Assembly (NCBI GenBank): GCA_016648135.1
Contig: JADDOH010000524.1
Location: 461,678-525,677 of the forward strand
From: Agrypnia vestita
Taxonomy: Eukaryota; Arthropoda; Insecta; Trichoptera; Phryganeidae
Length of the DNA: 64,000 nucleotides
Direction: 5' to 3'
Part shown: in pieces, positions 1-11,044 of the stretch
Layout: the number at the start of each line of letters is the position of its first letter
Position numbering within the stretch: the first letter of the stretch is position 1
Position numbers and translations under genes: made by a program
Notes under the pieces: model-generated
The model's input: the letters and a program-made list of their open reading frames with translations, nothing else
Databases searched by the model: none
What the model was told of the DNA's origin: nothing

Positions 1-1025
1 CAAAGTTCGAGCCTTCATACAGAAGAAGAAAAAATATTATTCAAACAGTTAAAATTACTATCAATATACCATGATGCATTAATACATTATTTAAAATTTT
101 GAATTCATTAAAAATTGTAATGTGTTATTTTATCTCCAAAATAAAATATTTATACTCTGTACTCTAATGTCAGCCTAGAACCATATATCAAGAGGCCATA
201 TATATATAGATATAGAGGGTCAAGAATGATCTTTCAATTTTGAAAAAATGTATTAAAAAAGCATATAGATAGTTGAAGGGGTAATTTGATTTTCCTATTC
301 ATCGCAACATCGATAAACAGGAAAATCAAAGATGCATCAACAAGTTAATCATCTATATAGCAAATTACAGATATACCAAACAGGCAATGGGTCGCAAAGT
401 ACAAGCAAAAAGCGGAGCATTACCTACTAATGATTCTGGATAACAGATTACAATTATTATTTAAATAATTAAATTGCTAAAGTGATCCCTTATCTTATGA
501 AAAAGACGATGTTAAGTTCTAGCCGTAATCCATGGCTATGAACCAATATAGAATACATTAACAATATTTTTATATGTATTTTCTGAGATAACAAATACTA
601 TTTTTTGTACAGAAGGATAATATAAATTAAGATAAATTATAGAAGTCACACAAACTATTTATATGGAAAACATGTATAGAAATCTTTATATTATCTTAAA
701 ATAATATGTTTATTAGAATTGTCATGATTTTAATATTTATTATTTTTATGACAGTTTATCGCATTTGTGTTGTATACTTAATTTATGCATGTGTAATTAA
801 TTATGATATAATATTAGATTTAGCGCGACATCACTCTCTACACATTAGTACAAAATTGTTAGGTAGGTACTGATAAAACTAATCAATAATTATATCTAAA
901 AATAATTAATAAAAATATCCATTTTTAAGACACAGAATGTAAAAAAGATGGAGGTATTAATTATACTTCAATTTACTATACATTATACATTTATATTGAT
1001 GTTTGTTTGATGAGAATGTACATAA
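1..1025. other. AT-rich stretch, nothing recognised
   Basis: Very AT-rich sequence with stop codons in all frames. I see no coding signal, terminal repeats or RNA motif. Confidence 0.6.
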
Positions 1026-1431
1026 TCTATACTAATATTTAAAGAGGTAAAGTTTGTATGTTTGGATGTAGGAAGTTATCTCCGAAACTACGCATCTGAC
1101 TTCAAAAATTCTTTCAATAATATTTAGAATGGATTTTCAGGGTGGACATAAGCTATAAATTATCCCGTTAAATAAAAGGACTTTTCGTGGTGACATATTT
1201 TACAACTAAAGTCGACGAAAAAATGGTCGAGCGTTGCGTTTTCTACTAACGCTGCCTTAATGGTAAGGGATATTTAAATACTTTTTACAGGGAAGTTGTA
1301 GAACTCAAAAAGTTCTTGAAAAAGGTTCATGATAACATATATCTTTATGTTAACTTTAACACACAAATTGATAAAAATATGACTTAAAGTTACTAAAAAT
1401 CTACGCGTGCTAAGCACTGCGTAATAACTAG
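1026..1431 (+). mobile_element. Small non-autonomous Helitron-like element
   Basis: The left end begins TCTATACTAATATTTAAAG and continues with AGTTTGTATGTTTG, the style of lepidopteran Helitron 5' ends (5' TC). The right end at about 1405-1431 has a short stem (ACGC-GTG pairing with CAC-GCGT, one bulge) shortly before terminal CTAG, followed by T; the left flank base is A, giving the expected A/T insertion site. No Rep/helicase coding is present, so it would be non-autonomous. Boundaries are inferred from end motifs only. Confidence 0.5.
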
Positions 1432-1559
1432 TTATTAATATTTAAATGAAAACTCGTATTATCGTATAATTGCTGTTTTATAACATAATTTTGTAATATA
1501 AAAAAAAATGAGAAAGATGTATGCTATAAACACATATATCTAAAAATTACTTTTACCTC

Positions 1560-1690
1560 GAGGTCTCGAACCAAGTCGTATCTTATTCTTCCGGCAAGAG
1601 CGGTTCTCATAGCCCAGCGAGCTTGAAACTGGCATATCACACCAAGGGTTCCGGATTCGATTCCCACTGAGGTCACAGTAAAGTAAATGT
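1560..1690 (+). repeat. tRNA-like / SINE-like fragment
   Basis: Moderately GC-rich patch with a B-box-like string (GGATTCGATTCC, about 1651-1662) and a plausible A-box-like region upstream. No cloverleaf can be closed, so it is more likely a decayed tRNA-derived SINE head than a gene. Confidence 0.25.
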
Positions 1691-1755
1691 GATTTAATCA
1701 AGCCTGAATGTTTTTCTGATCGTAAATATTACTTTATCTGCGCATATTTGTTTAT

Positions 1756-1872
1756 AAGTATCCAACGAAACGTCGAGATTCGCTTCTTGGTAATACATAC
1801 GGTGCGTATAAAATATCCGAAATTACAGTTAAATATGTCTAACGACCGTAATAACAACCTTAACTCTTTAGT
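1756..1872 (+). repeat. Repeat family C, fragment (shares tail with 62590-62710)
   Basis: Contains CAACGAAACGTCG, then CGTATAAAATATCCG, AAATATGTCTAACGA and CCTTAACTCTTTA in the same order as the copy near 62.6 kb. Only the 3' half of the hammerhead-like motif seen there is preserved. I do not recognise the family. Confidence 0.45.
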
Positions 1873-2100
1873 ATATATTGCAAGCCAGTACTTAACCTAC
1901 TCATTAACATATAATGTTGATGAGTAGGTTAAGTACTGGCTTGCAATACCGTATCAATGCTAGTACTTAACCTACACATCAACACATACTCATCACATCA
2001 TCCCTTATCATGAACCCTGCAATGGGATCCGAAACGTCGAGCAGATAGGTCAAATATGCACCGCAAAATATCTCAGATAACTACCGTGAAAACCTAAGAA
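1873..2100 (+). repeat. Diverged Penelope-like (family A) terminal repeat with a 28-base palindrome
   Basis: An inverted repeat (arms ATTGCAAGCCAGTACTTAAC and its complement, about 1877-1948) is followed by a degenerate version of the family-A terminal repeat: CCTGCAATGGGATCCGAAAC at 2018-2037 and CGTGAAAACCTAAGAA near 2085-2100. The hammerhead CTGATGA box is mutated here. An old, decayed relative of the copies at 3059-4120 and 56926-57515. Confidence 0.55.
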
Positions 2101-2685
2101 TATGTCTAAATTATGTAATGTTGTATTTTTTGCATCATATATTTTAAATAAATATTTCTTTAGAAGCCGCCCAGTCTCACGTGGATGTAATATTAGGTTC
2201 CCGCCGGTACTTATATTACTCTCCGTGATGGTCTTTTGATGAAATGGCTTTCACTCAGAGAGCCTGATTGACCGCTTGCGTAATTCGATGAATTTGTCTT
2301 CCTTTCGGCATTTCTTTATGGCAGCGGAAGTGTGCTATAAATAATAATGTCGCTATTCAAATACACAAATTTCGAAAGCCTGTCCCGTTAAAGTCGGCTC
2401 ATCACTTGAGCGCTAACGCGCCGGTAGAAGGAGACGATGGCAAAAAGTTAAAAAATTAATGTCATTCTTATAGGCATTCAGGGCTGCCAAACTGTATTTA
2501 TTTATACATTGGTGTACCCAAAAAAATACTTTTTTTTCTTTAATTTATTTCTGTCAGTTGTTTCTTGTTTGCCATCTTATTGTACATTTTTTTGTTGGAA
2601 GTATTTTATTCGCTCTCCAAACAATTTTTTTTATAATTTTTTTATTATTAAAATTTATTATAAATACATTTTTTTAACAATAAAA
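2101..2685. other. Unassigned, no gene seen
   Basis: Mixed sequence with a GC-richer patch (about 2165-2430) and a T-rich stretch. An open frame at 2509-2751 is low-complexity, dominated by Phe, Tyr, Ile and Asn, and is not credible coding. Confidence 0.5.
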
Positions 2686-3045
2686 AAAGTAACCCATAAA
2701 AACCAAGATTTTATTATACTCCCTTTCTTTGTAAAATATAACAACAATTAAAGACGAATTAAAACATATAACATAACACTAAACTTACAGTAATTTAATA
2801 TATTTCTAAAATGTCAGATGTTTTGAGCTTTGATAAGACGCTTCATGCTTTGAAGATTAAATTCTAAAAACGTTTGTCAGTCACTTTAGATTTACGACAT
2901 TCGTAGTGAAGTACCTATTATGTATACCGATGGAGTAATTCAAATTTAGAAAATATTCCGCGACGTTATCGGGCCGCCGTTGCTAATCAATCTTTTCTAA
3001 TGATTCCAATTTGAAAAAACCAATAAAATTTCTAAAAATCCGAAA

Positions 3046-3058
3046 TTATGCTATAATT
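3046..3058 (+). repeat. 13-bp target-site duplication, left copy
   Basis: TTATGCTATAATT here is repeated exactly at 4121-4133, bracketing the PLE copy. Lengths of about 10-15 bases are usual for PLE insertions. Confidence 0.8.
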
Positions 3059-3104
3059 TTCAAGTTTGTGTTTACTGGGGTATTATGCCGTGTTGTTACG
3101 ACCT

Positions 3105-3150
3105 TTCGGGCCGACGTTTCGGATCCCATTGCAGGGTCCATCATCAGGCA
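3105..3150 (-). ncRNA. Hammerhead ribozyme core in left PLE arm
   Basis: On the minus strand CTGATGA (3147-3141) is followed by a stem II (GGACCC / GGG-A-TCC, loop TGCAAT) and GAAACGTC (3120-3113). That order fits the hammerhead core, with predicted cleavage after the C at 3113. Stem III is only the self-complementary ACGT, which would favour a dimeric form. Stem I pairs poorly here. Hammerheads in PLE terminal repeats are established; activity of this copy is inferred. Confidence 0.55.
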
Positions 3151-3200
3151 TGATGTGTTGTCTTGAATGTTGGTGTTGTGGTTAAGTATCGGCTTGCAAT

Positions 3201-3795
3201 ACCGTGCCGAAGTCAGTTCGCATGTATTCCCACCATCATTCTGCTCAAAAAAGAGGTCTCATCAACACTTTGGCCACGAGGGCCAAAAGGATATGCCAAG
3301 ATGAATATCTAGAGGAGGAAATGATAACACTCAGCGACGCACTGGAAGGCAATGGTTACCAGAAGCGACAGATACAACGCGTCATAAGTACGAGGTCTGT
3401 TCGCCCTGAAAAACATACAGAACCTGAGTGCAAAGGCATCGCCTTTCTGCCTTTTGTCCAAAGCGTTACAGACATAATTGCCAGAGCTCTCAAGAAAAGA
3501 GACATTAAGACAGTTTTTGGTACCAACTTCAAAATTAAGGATATGTTGAGATCAGCAAAGGATCGAGATCGCTTAGAAACAGACGGTGTGTATAGACTCG
3601 ATTGTCAAGACTGCGATAAAGTATACGTGGGGCAAACGGCGCGTACCATTTCCAAAAGGGTCATCGAGAAAAATCAGCACTGGCTGAGCATTTTCTGGAT
3701 ACCGGCCATCATTTTGCATTCGAACCGAAAATCCTCGGAAAGCCTAAGAGTCACCATACGCGTCTTATCAAGGAAGCACTAGAAATCTACAAGCA
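3201..3795 (+). pseudogene. PLE polyprotein C-terminal fragment (RT tail plus GIY-YIG nuclease), frameshifted
   Basis: The frame from about 3204 reads through the RT thumb/linker region (FLPFVQSVTDIIARAL, then KTVFGTNFKIKDML) into the GIY-YIG domain: GVY, a C-x2-C cluster (CQDC), YVGQT and SKRV. Penelope nucleases insert a Cys cluster between GIY and YIG in just this way. Compared with the copy at 56986, 31 bases are missing after SKRV (near 3662), shifting the frame and ending translation at 3782. The catalytic Glu region (EALEIYKHP) survives in another frame, 3773-3800. No RT catalytic motif lies upstream. Confidence 0.75.
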
Positions 3796-3989
3796 TCCGA
3801 TAAACATTAATAGAGATGATGGTCTCAAATTAAAAACATCTTGGTATCCGGCGCTTCAAAGTCATTCTCGTCGCAGACTCCGCAGAGATAGTGATCAGAC
3901 AACAGATGAATCATACATACAACACATCATGGCTTCGGCACGGTATTGCAAGCCGATACTTAACCACAACACCAACATTCAAGACAACA

Positions 3990-4040
3990 CATCAGCCCTG
4001 ATGATGGACCCTGCAATGGGATCCGAAACGTCGGCCCGAA
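3990..4040 (+). ncRNA. Hammerhead ribozyme core in right PLE arm
   Basis: CTGATGA (3998-4004), stem II GGACCC paired with GGG-A-TCC around loop TGCAAT, then GAAACGTC (4025-4032). Stem I pairs GCC (3995-3997) with GGC (4033-4035). Cleavage is predicted after C4032. The two-base-pair self-complementary stem III (ACGT) suggests it works as a double hammerhead, as known for other short-stem-III motifs. The best preserved of the three family-A cores in the window. Confidence 0.65.
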
Positions 4041-4317
4041 AGGTCGTAACAACACGGCATAATACCCCAGTAAACACAAACTTGAAGATTCTGAGTGGCC
4101 GTGAAAACCTAAGAACATTTTTATGCTATAATTATTAATTTTTTTAACTAATATTTGATAGATCTTTTTGATCGTCACCACGAGTCTACTTGCCAAGTTT
4201 TAGCTCGATCGGATCACGGGAAAAGGGTCAAAAATCGATCCAAAGTTTTTTTTGACGTCAAGCCGGCAGGCAAGCAAGCAAGCAAGCAGACGCCACGAGT
4301 TAATATAAAGGGAGTAA

Positions 4318-5465
4318 AAATAGAGACAGTTACTTATAATGGATATTTCTCTTCTACATGAGTTACATAAACTCGTGTGTAGGAGAGGAGTATCATTACA
4401 TTATAAATATATTACATATTATTATAGAGAATTATATAAAAAAAATGTATAAACAATTTAGTAATAAGTAGGTGGCTTTCATATATAATAAAATAAAAAT
4501 TTAATTAACTCTGAAGGTATTTTTTAAAGTCTTTCTTAAATGCCTCATCATTTTTTTCAAATCCTCATTTCAACAGGCAATTCGTTAAACCATTTCACAC
4601 CTCTAAATGTTTAGTGATGCTGAACAGTTGTGGTATGTATCACAGGGATATGCAATTTACCAATTGTTATATTTCTGCTACTTGACACTCTTTGGGTCAC
4701 TTCGTTGTTACCGTGAAAACTTTTATAAAGTTTAAAAATGCATTTTTTTTTATAAATACTTTGTAATGTGGGGACTTATAATTCATTGAAAAGGTCTTTT
4801 GCCGGATAATCATTAGATTTTTTAAGAATGAACATGTTTCAACGATACAAAAAATTTATAATTGTGAGATCTTTTCGTAAATAACTATTAATATTTATAA
4901 TTACATCTATATAACTAAGGATTTCTTTGTGAACGGGTTTTCCTACAGCCGTTGATATGTGTAAACATAAGGGATATATTTATACAGGGTCTTTGGCCAA
5001 TTGCAAGTAACCCTAATTTTACAGGAGTAAATACAAAATAAATTCGGAAGCAGCCGGAAACATTTATGCCCTTCACGGTAACATATTGAATCAATTCAAT
5101 TCAATTGAACAGCATCATGCGTGTTGTTGTGTAATGTAATTTTACTAAGACAACTTGAAAACCATGATACAAAATACTAGCAAAATTAGAAACACAGTGA
5201 AACAATAAAGTTACGAATAGAAAATTAAGGAGAGTAAACGAGATTTTAAAAACTTCCGCACATAAACAAAAATGCATGGTTTCCAAGATGAAAGAATTAT
5301 AATCACGTGACACGCGATGATCCTCGCCGTTTCTAAGCCAATAATATATATTTGGCTTATGCTAAGCATGCATTATGCTCCCGTATCAAAAGAGTGGATG
5401 GCTCCAAAATTGACAAATATAAAAATTAATCAATTAATAAAGTGAGAATTACATATAAGGTCGAT
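4318..5465. other. AT-rich stretch, no gene seen
   Basis: No convincing coding frame. TATACAGGGTCTTTGG at about 4981-4996 resembles one end of the CAGGG-type MITE at 36290, but no matching second end was found. The open frame at 5101-5313 (minus) has no recognisable motif. Confidence 0.45.
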
Positions 5466-5467
5466 AT

Positions 5468-5578
5468 ATTCACGAAAATATACAAGGCTCCTATAGTTTA
5501 GCGATTAGAGCGTCGGCCCCGGAAAGGAGGTGGCCCGGGTTCGAATCCCGGTAGCAGCCAAATATTTTTTCGTGAATT
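5468..5578 (+). repeat. tRNA-like sequence with a long extended acceptor stem (tRNA-derived SINE or MITE)
   Basis: The core at about 5487-5562 has an A-box-like string (TAGTTTAGCGATTAGAGCG), a B box (GGTTCGAATCC), a perfect five-pair T arm and an acceptor stem with 6 of 7 pairs. The anticodon arm cannot be closed. Outside it, TTCACGAAAATAT (5470-5482) pairs with ATATTTTTTCGTGAA (5562-5576), stretching the acceptor helix to about 22 pairs. More likely a mobile tRNA-derived unit than a working tRNA gene. Confidence 0.5.
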
Positions 5579-6340
5579 AGATTTTTCTGTATGTCTTTCT
5601 AATTGATTAATTAATTTGGTTTTAATTATTGAGCATGCCCAAGTCGCGAATAATATTTCCAGGTTAGTAATTAAATTAGGCAATTATATTTAAGGAGTAG
5701 CCAACCCTTACAAAAAAAAAACGAATAATGTATTTGAAATATCTGTATAATTTTTAATGATGGACATCATTCAGTCCTACCTCGATAGTAAAGAAGCAAT
5801 TTTAAAAAGAAAACAAATCGATTCGGTAAACATGAAAGATCTACCACAAGCATAAACTATCATATGCGTATTTTTTAAGACTAGTTTTTGGTGGTTACTG
5901 CAGTCCACCATGATTTAAATGATGTGGCGTATGAACGCTAGCTGAATGTATCATTATTGATTACGCTGAATTAATAATGCAAGACATGCAGCAATAAATA
6001 CGTAATTATGTCTAATTGGGAAAGCATTTAATGTGTGGTGTAACTAATAATTTTTCAATAAACCAAACATCGCACTACACAAAACTGAGATTTTTTTCCT
6101 CGACTATTGTTTCGTGAGATACATCGTTATTTACGTTTGTAAATGCACACGACTGCACTTCTCGAAAGTATGGTTGTGATAAAAAGAAAATTCAGTGGCT
6201 TGTGCAGTACAAAATTTGGTTTTAAAAATAATTAAATGAGACACATATTAAAAAGATTTATAAAGTATATTCCTACAAGAGGTCCTCCATTTACACCTTT
6301 CTTGTAACACCAATCGTTGCCATGTCACTACCAGTGATGA
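5579..6340. other. AT-rich stretch, no gene seen
   Basis: No coding frame of note and no repeat that I can match elsewhere in the window. Confidence 0.5.
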
Positions 6341-6344
6341 AATT

Positions 6345-6530
6345 TTTTAAAATAAAATAGAGATGCAAACACGGAATACATGTCGTATCAATATTTTTAC
6401 TATTTTTAAAATAAACTAAATGCTTTTACTATGAAAATAGGACTAATTGCTGGTGTCCTGGAATAGGGCTCGAACCATCGACCACTGCATCACTAGGGGA
6501 AAGTCATAACCACTACACCAACAAGCTACT
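6345..6530 (-). mobile_element. tRNA-derived SINE (family S), copy 1
   Basis: Read on the minus strand: TAGCTTGTTGGTGTAGTGG (A-box-like head), GGTTCGAGCCC (B box), TTAGTCCTATTTTCATAG, then ATTCCGTGTTTGCATCTC. The same order of blocks occurs at 22395, 27296, 27501 and 53728, with a head-only copy at 51738. No protein coding; mobility would depend on a LINE partner. Confidence 0.65.
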
Positions 6531-8037
6531 AAATATCCATTTAGACGGCATAGTTTGATTTTTGTTTCGTAAATACTATCGAAGGTGTTACAAATAATAG
6601 TTTTTTATTTTTCGTTAACAGGTTTTCGTTACAAACATATATCGTATTCAACAGTGATATAATTAGACAGTGCCTTAGAACAACTACAAGAAATAAGTGA
6701 GGGTAAATGTGTCACCTCGAAAGTTTAACCCTAACAGAGTTAATAAACTCCCCAAAGCTTAAACAAAAAATGTCAAGATCTGCAAAAACTATATTTTAGA
6801 TATATAGAACACGGTTAATTATTAAGTTTTTTGCAGTATTTTGACCTCCACCATCCAAAGTGTGAGGCTCTCGTTCATCTCCGTGGGACATTAGAATTTA
6901 TAGAGTTTTAATTCATATTTTACAATTATCTAAAATTATTATTAATTTTATTTTATATTTTTTATAACAGAAGTTGTATTTTCTCAAATTATAATTACAT
7001 TTAATAAATTGGACAAATCCAACTATTGCCTAACCCGAATGTCTCATTTTTCTATTTTATTAATTAACTTCTAAGTTAGTATTGTATTCAAAGTCCACGT
7101 TTAGCTAATATAGATAGAGAATATACTTTTTCAATTTAATGCACAAATATTAAAAATAATTGTTAAAAGCAATTTTTATAATATATATAATATATATAAA
7201 TATATATAATAGATATGATTAAAGGCTATTTTCAATAAATAAATAAAGTCTGTGAATAATTTAATTTAAGTATATTTTGTCGAATCTTCTTATGAGAAAA
7301 TCTCGATTCCATTAGTCATTCTGTTTTATTACTAAAATAAATCATTGTAATGAATGTGGAGTAAAAAATAAAAATAAAACGACTTTGTATACTTCATTAT
7401 TTGCATTAAATCACCTTGAAGGTTCATGGTTCGAATTTGATGTGGAACAAATCAAAGTGTATAAAATTGCATTCGCAATCTGTCTGATGACAAAATAAAA
7501 TAAGGCGATGTGTCAGACGAATGTCAAATGGGTTTTTTTAATGTCGTTTAAAATTTATGCGCTATAAGTAAATATTCTGTATACAATTGGAAGTATTTTG
7601 AATTGTTTCGGAGATTAATGCAGTGTATTTCTTCCTTTATTGAAATAAATATTCTTACAATTTGTCATACGATTTTAGTTCTCACGGGTTAGAAAAATGG
7701 TTGTAAATATATATTGAATAGAAAGTGGCATCTGTTGATTCATTATATCGTGGTACACGTTACTGAAGGCAGCTTAATTTGGAAATTAATAATTTTATAT
7801 TTCCGAAACCGAGGAAAAAATTTAATTTAAATCGTTACTGTGTCTTCGAAAAACTCAAATAATATAAAGAAATTATATAATACAACATACTTACGTACAT
7901 ATTTTAAATCGTATTTTTCTATTTTTGACATCGGAGAATTTATTTAGTGCTGTCTATTAATAAGGTTTTGAATTAAGTGATCAGAATCAGAAAAAAATTG
8001 ATTAATCATTTTTCTAGAGTTATGCACATATATAATA
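6531..8037. other. AT-rich stretch with a TA-rich microsatellite
   Basis: Contains TA-rich simple sequence at about 7177-7213. No coding signal or matched terminal repeats were found. Confidence 0.5.
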
Positions 8038-8300
8038 CTAGCCGTATACCCGTGAAAAATTACGGAACATGTTTTGCGTCTTTGCTAAGACCTGGTATAT
8101 ATTTATAATATATTTTTGATGGTCCACGGAGAGGCGGTGGTAGCAATGTACGTAGGGCGCTGCCTGCCACTTGCGTATCCCAGGTTCGCATCCGACTTCC
8201 AGTCGTGCACATTCGTTTTTATCCATGAATTCGAATGAAATTTCGGACATTACAGGAAGTTACGAGTAGACGGACAGACAGGCAACGAAATTATTATATT
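8038..8300 (+). repeat. SINE-like unit with tRNA-like head and GGACGGACAGAC tail
   Basis: About 8125-8195 has a B-box-like GGTTCGCATCC and a tRNA-like layout. It is followed by GAATTCGAATGAAATTTCGG and a purine-rich run with GACGGACAGACAGG. The same head and tail occur at 37020-37110 and 37515-37600, where family R interrupts them. CTAG at 8038-8041 next to a hairpin-like string may be a stray Helitron end. Confidence 0.4.
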
Positions 8301-8934
8301 TGATCGGCATACAATTAAAGTTGTTAAAAACACCGATAAGACCTATGTAAAAGACCTAGTTCGAAATATATTATTTAAATTTAAATACATGAATAAAAAA
8401 TATTTAAAAAATAAAAATAAAAGGTGAATAATAATGATATTAATGTCAAAGAATAAAATAAATAAATTTAAAATTAATATTTTAACAGTATTAGTTGAAC
8501 GAAAAGAAGTATTATTTATTGATAACTGTATTATGTAGTGTATTTAAATTAAGCATGTCTTCTTGCTAATGATGTAAAAGTGATGACAAGACAAAGTAAG
8601 CAGTTAAATAAAGTAATCAGTAATATTTTATACAATATATTCTGATCAATTCCAAGGCGTTATACGATCTACCTACATAAGTATTTATATAAAAATTTGG
8701 TCGTCCTAAATCTCAGGTATTTTATTATTCTCTTGTATAATAAAATCTTTATGGAAAGCTTAATTGGCTATAACTAGATAATACATTTTTCGAAGTTGTC
8801 AATCTCATAATGGAACCCATAAGAGCGACAAATTTATTTATAACATTCAATTTCTTTGTAATTTTTCATCCATCCTACCCACTTTTAAATACAAAACTAA
8901 TCAAATTGTAGGATTTTTTACCGAAATAAGTCGT
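8301..8934. other. AT-rich stretch, nothing recognised
   Basis: Short A- and T-rich runs and frequent stops. No feature supported. Confidence 0.5.
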
Positions 8935-9269
8935 GTGAAAAAAACATTTGTAAGATTACACGAACTTTCGAAAACGAGGAGCGAAGGGACCGTGTGGTCA
9001 CGCACGCGGGAGATGGCCATCTGTTTTGGTCCAGGGTACGACTTATCACTCAGCATCTTATCTGAGGACCTGGTAACGCCATTACCGCCGGAACATACCG
9101 TGACCAGCCGCGACACAGCCTCCCCAGAGCCACACGCTTCTCCCAAATTTATCTCAAACTTAATTGCATAACGAGTTTTTAGGCGAAGTCGTCTCTCGTC
9201 GAATCGTGTTGCATCGAGAAAAGCTACGGAAAAATCAGAATACACATACGGCATTCTTAAAGGTGTCAA
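8935..9269. other. GC-rich island with open frames on both strands, unassigned
   Basis: A 122-codon frame on the minus strand (9269-8901) overlaps a 78-codon frame on the plus strand (8935-9171). Base composition is clearly richer in G+C than the flanks. Neither translation shows a domain I recognise, and opposite-strand openness is partly a by-product of composition. It could be an exon, a conserved non-coding element or an old repeat. Confidence 0.3.
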
Positions 9270-9287
9270 TAATGTGAAAGTATTATT

Positions 9288-9336
9288 AATATGCTAGCAT
9301 ACTGAGTATTGATTGAATACTCAGTATGCTAGCATT
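9288..9336. repeat. Near-perfect 49-base hairpin
   Basis: ATGCTAGCATACTGAGTATT is followed by a short loop and its exact complement. No transposon ends flank it. Confidence 0.7.
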
Positions 9337-10374
9337 GATTTGGCAAACCGTTTTTGAATCAACTTTGTAATCATGCCATTTAACGTGTTTGAGGCTATAA
9401 AATATATTTTAATAATAATATTTGAGACGTGGTCATAACTCGTATGTGTTTGAGTTTTGAGAATAAAATAAGTATAGGTTAATTGGCACGTTTCTGCTAT
9501 CTCGGTACCTTGTTACTTGGTTCATGTTATTCAATAGTTCAAGAGAATGTAAGAGAGAAAGTTAAAGAGAAATTCCAAAGGTAAAAATATCCATAGGAGT
9601 AAGGATAGTATCCATAGATATGCAGCATCGTCATCATCATCACCATCATTTTCATTCCCCTATCCTTGGAGGTGAATATTCTTAGAATACTAGTACCTAT
9701 TTAAATTTTTCATTCGGTATAGGTCTGAGAGCGCAGGAAGACAGACGCATTAAGAGTGTGATGTTGCCGTTGTATTCCATGGATATTTTATATTATAAAT
9801 AGCTCCATTTACATGGCAGTGTGCAATTGAGCACAAAGCAAATTGTGTTCACACAACCCAAAACAAGTGAGCACAGCTCAAACAAAACAACGTCTATCTT
9901 TGGGAACGAGATATTCCAAGTCGAGGGATTCAGCTCCGGCGGATCTGGTCTGCTACCAATGGCTCACTTTAGAAAGTCATCAAGAACGTGGAAGATCAGA
10001 GAAGATATGCGCTAAATAGGTTGTGATGCCCCAATCAAAATAAATTTATTACCATGATTGAATAGATAAAAAAAGGCTTAACATTCATACACAAGAAATG
10101 CTGGGAGAATGAAATTACCGCAGCCTTGAGTCGCAAAGACCGGAAGATCTAAAGATCTGAGGGGTAAAAATCGTATGAAACTTGATTGACTCTGAACTTA
10201 CTAATCATTATGGTCTAAACCAATAATTATTTGCCCAATCGAGGTCACACTTTATTCCATGTCCCAAAATGCAGAACGGATGAAATGAATAGACACACGT
10301 ATATAATAACGTTAAAGAATAAAACGTAGTATGCAACTTTCAAATAAACTGAGCAATATCGATGTATTTAATGA
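9337..10374. other. Unassigned stretch with a CAT/CAC microsatellite
   Basis: A CAT-rich run at about 9626-9652 looks like the simple-sequence tail of an RTE-type LINE on the minus strand, but no LINE coding is attached. The open frame 9821-10015 shows nothing recognisable. Confidence 0.35.
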
Positions 10375-10705
10375 TAACATTTAAAGCATCAGACAGAAGA
10401 TCGCTTCCATATAAGATATTCAACTTTGTGGTGAATGGAGCAATATGTCGTGTAATTATTAATAAAATGTAATACTCTTATTTCGGGATGAGGTTGCTCC
10501 AAGTAAAGACTTCGTTCTCGTAAGTATTTATTCGGTAACAATACTAGTTTAGACAATCGTTTATACAGTAAGATGCGGTCTCGATAACAATGGTAGTAAA
10601 AAGAGTCTCGACTCGACATTCGTGCGCCCTTTTATACATTCTCTCTCTCTGTCATGCAGTCTCTTTCTGGCGTCGCGACATACGTTCCTCAGATCTATTA
10701 CATAA
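10375..10705 (-). mobile_element. Candidate solo LTR or LTR-retrotransposon end
   Basis: On the minus strand a GA-rich stretch is followed by TATAAAAG (10636-10629), a GTCGAGTCGAGACTC block and, 100-150 bases on, TTGGAGCAACCTCATCC (10502-10486). This layout resembles the promoter and leader of insect gypsy-type LTRs. The LTR edges and target duplication are not resolved. A 76-codon frame (10619-10389) lies inside and is probably incidental. Confidence 0.35.
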
Positions 10706-10801
10706 AACAATCATTATTTTGTGATCATGACTACCCTGATTACCTGATTAGAGCATAAAAAAAGAGAAAAAGATCTTGAAGGGTATGCTTTTTGCACAGT
10801 T

Positions 10802-11044
10802 TCAATACTCGATGACCGATGAAGACACAATCTGTCTATTGCTTTTGATATTGACTTGGTCTACAGCGATCCACCTGCCGCCTACGGAATTGCCATGAAG
10901 GTATATCTTAGTTTTCATTCCTCTGGCATTTACAAGTGTCAAAGATCCCTCATCTTGAAGATCTCGTGAGAATTGAGATTTTCTTACACGTAGGACGTTA
11001 AGAATATCCCTTACCGCGACACTTGGTCTAATAATATTGCTCAT
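10802..11044 (-). other. 80-codon open frame, unrecognised
   Basis: Starts at an ATG (11044) and reads a reasonably balanced composition, including LQDEGSLTLVNARGMKTK and YLHGNS. It lies upstream, in the same direction, of the candidate LTR, so it could be the end of a retroelement polyprotein, but I do not recognise the sequence. Confidence 0.3.

Larger units (their letters stand above)
3059..4120 (+). mobile_element. Penelope-like element (family A), 5'-truncated copy with inverted terminal repeats
   Basis: Roughly 145-base arms (3061-3207 and 3935-4086) are inverted copies of one another; the right arm adds an outer 30 bases ending CGTGAAAACCTAAGAAC. Between the arms lies the C-terminal part of a PLE polyprotein (end of RT plus GIY-YIG nuclease). 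The core RT is missing, so the copy is non-autonomous. Inverted or partial terminal repeats and variable-length target duplications are known traits of Penelope elements. Confidence 0.8.
2686..4317 (-). repeat. Repeat family R, copy 1 (split by a PLE insertion)
   Basis: Left end AAAGTAACCCATAAAAACC followed by ACTCCCTTT; right end AAAGGGAGTAAAAA. The body shares long stretches (for example TCGGGCCGCCGTTGC and TGATAGATCTT) with copies at 11966, 37117, 46981 and 58058. The insertion at 3059-4120 splits it: the flanking R sequence continues exactly where it left off, with a 13-base duplication. R carries no coding capacity; its class is uncertain (short inverted ends AGTAAAAA/ACTCCC, T-rich terminus). 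Confidence 0.6.

Noticed and set aside
2509..2751. 80-codon open frame
   Set aside because: Low-complexity Phe/Tyr/Ile/Asn translation from T-rich DNA; part of it lies inside repeat R.
5487..5562. Functional tRNA gene
   Set aside because: Anticodon arm cannot be paired and the acceptor has a mismatch; a mobile tRNA-like unit fits better.
8038..8062. Helitron 3' end on the minus strand
   Set aside because: CTAG and a CACGGG string are present but no clear hairpin or partner end could be found.
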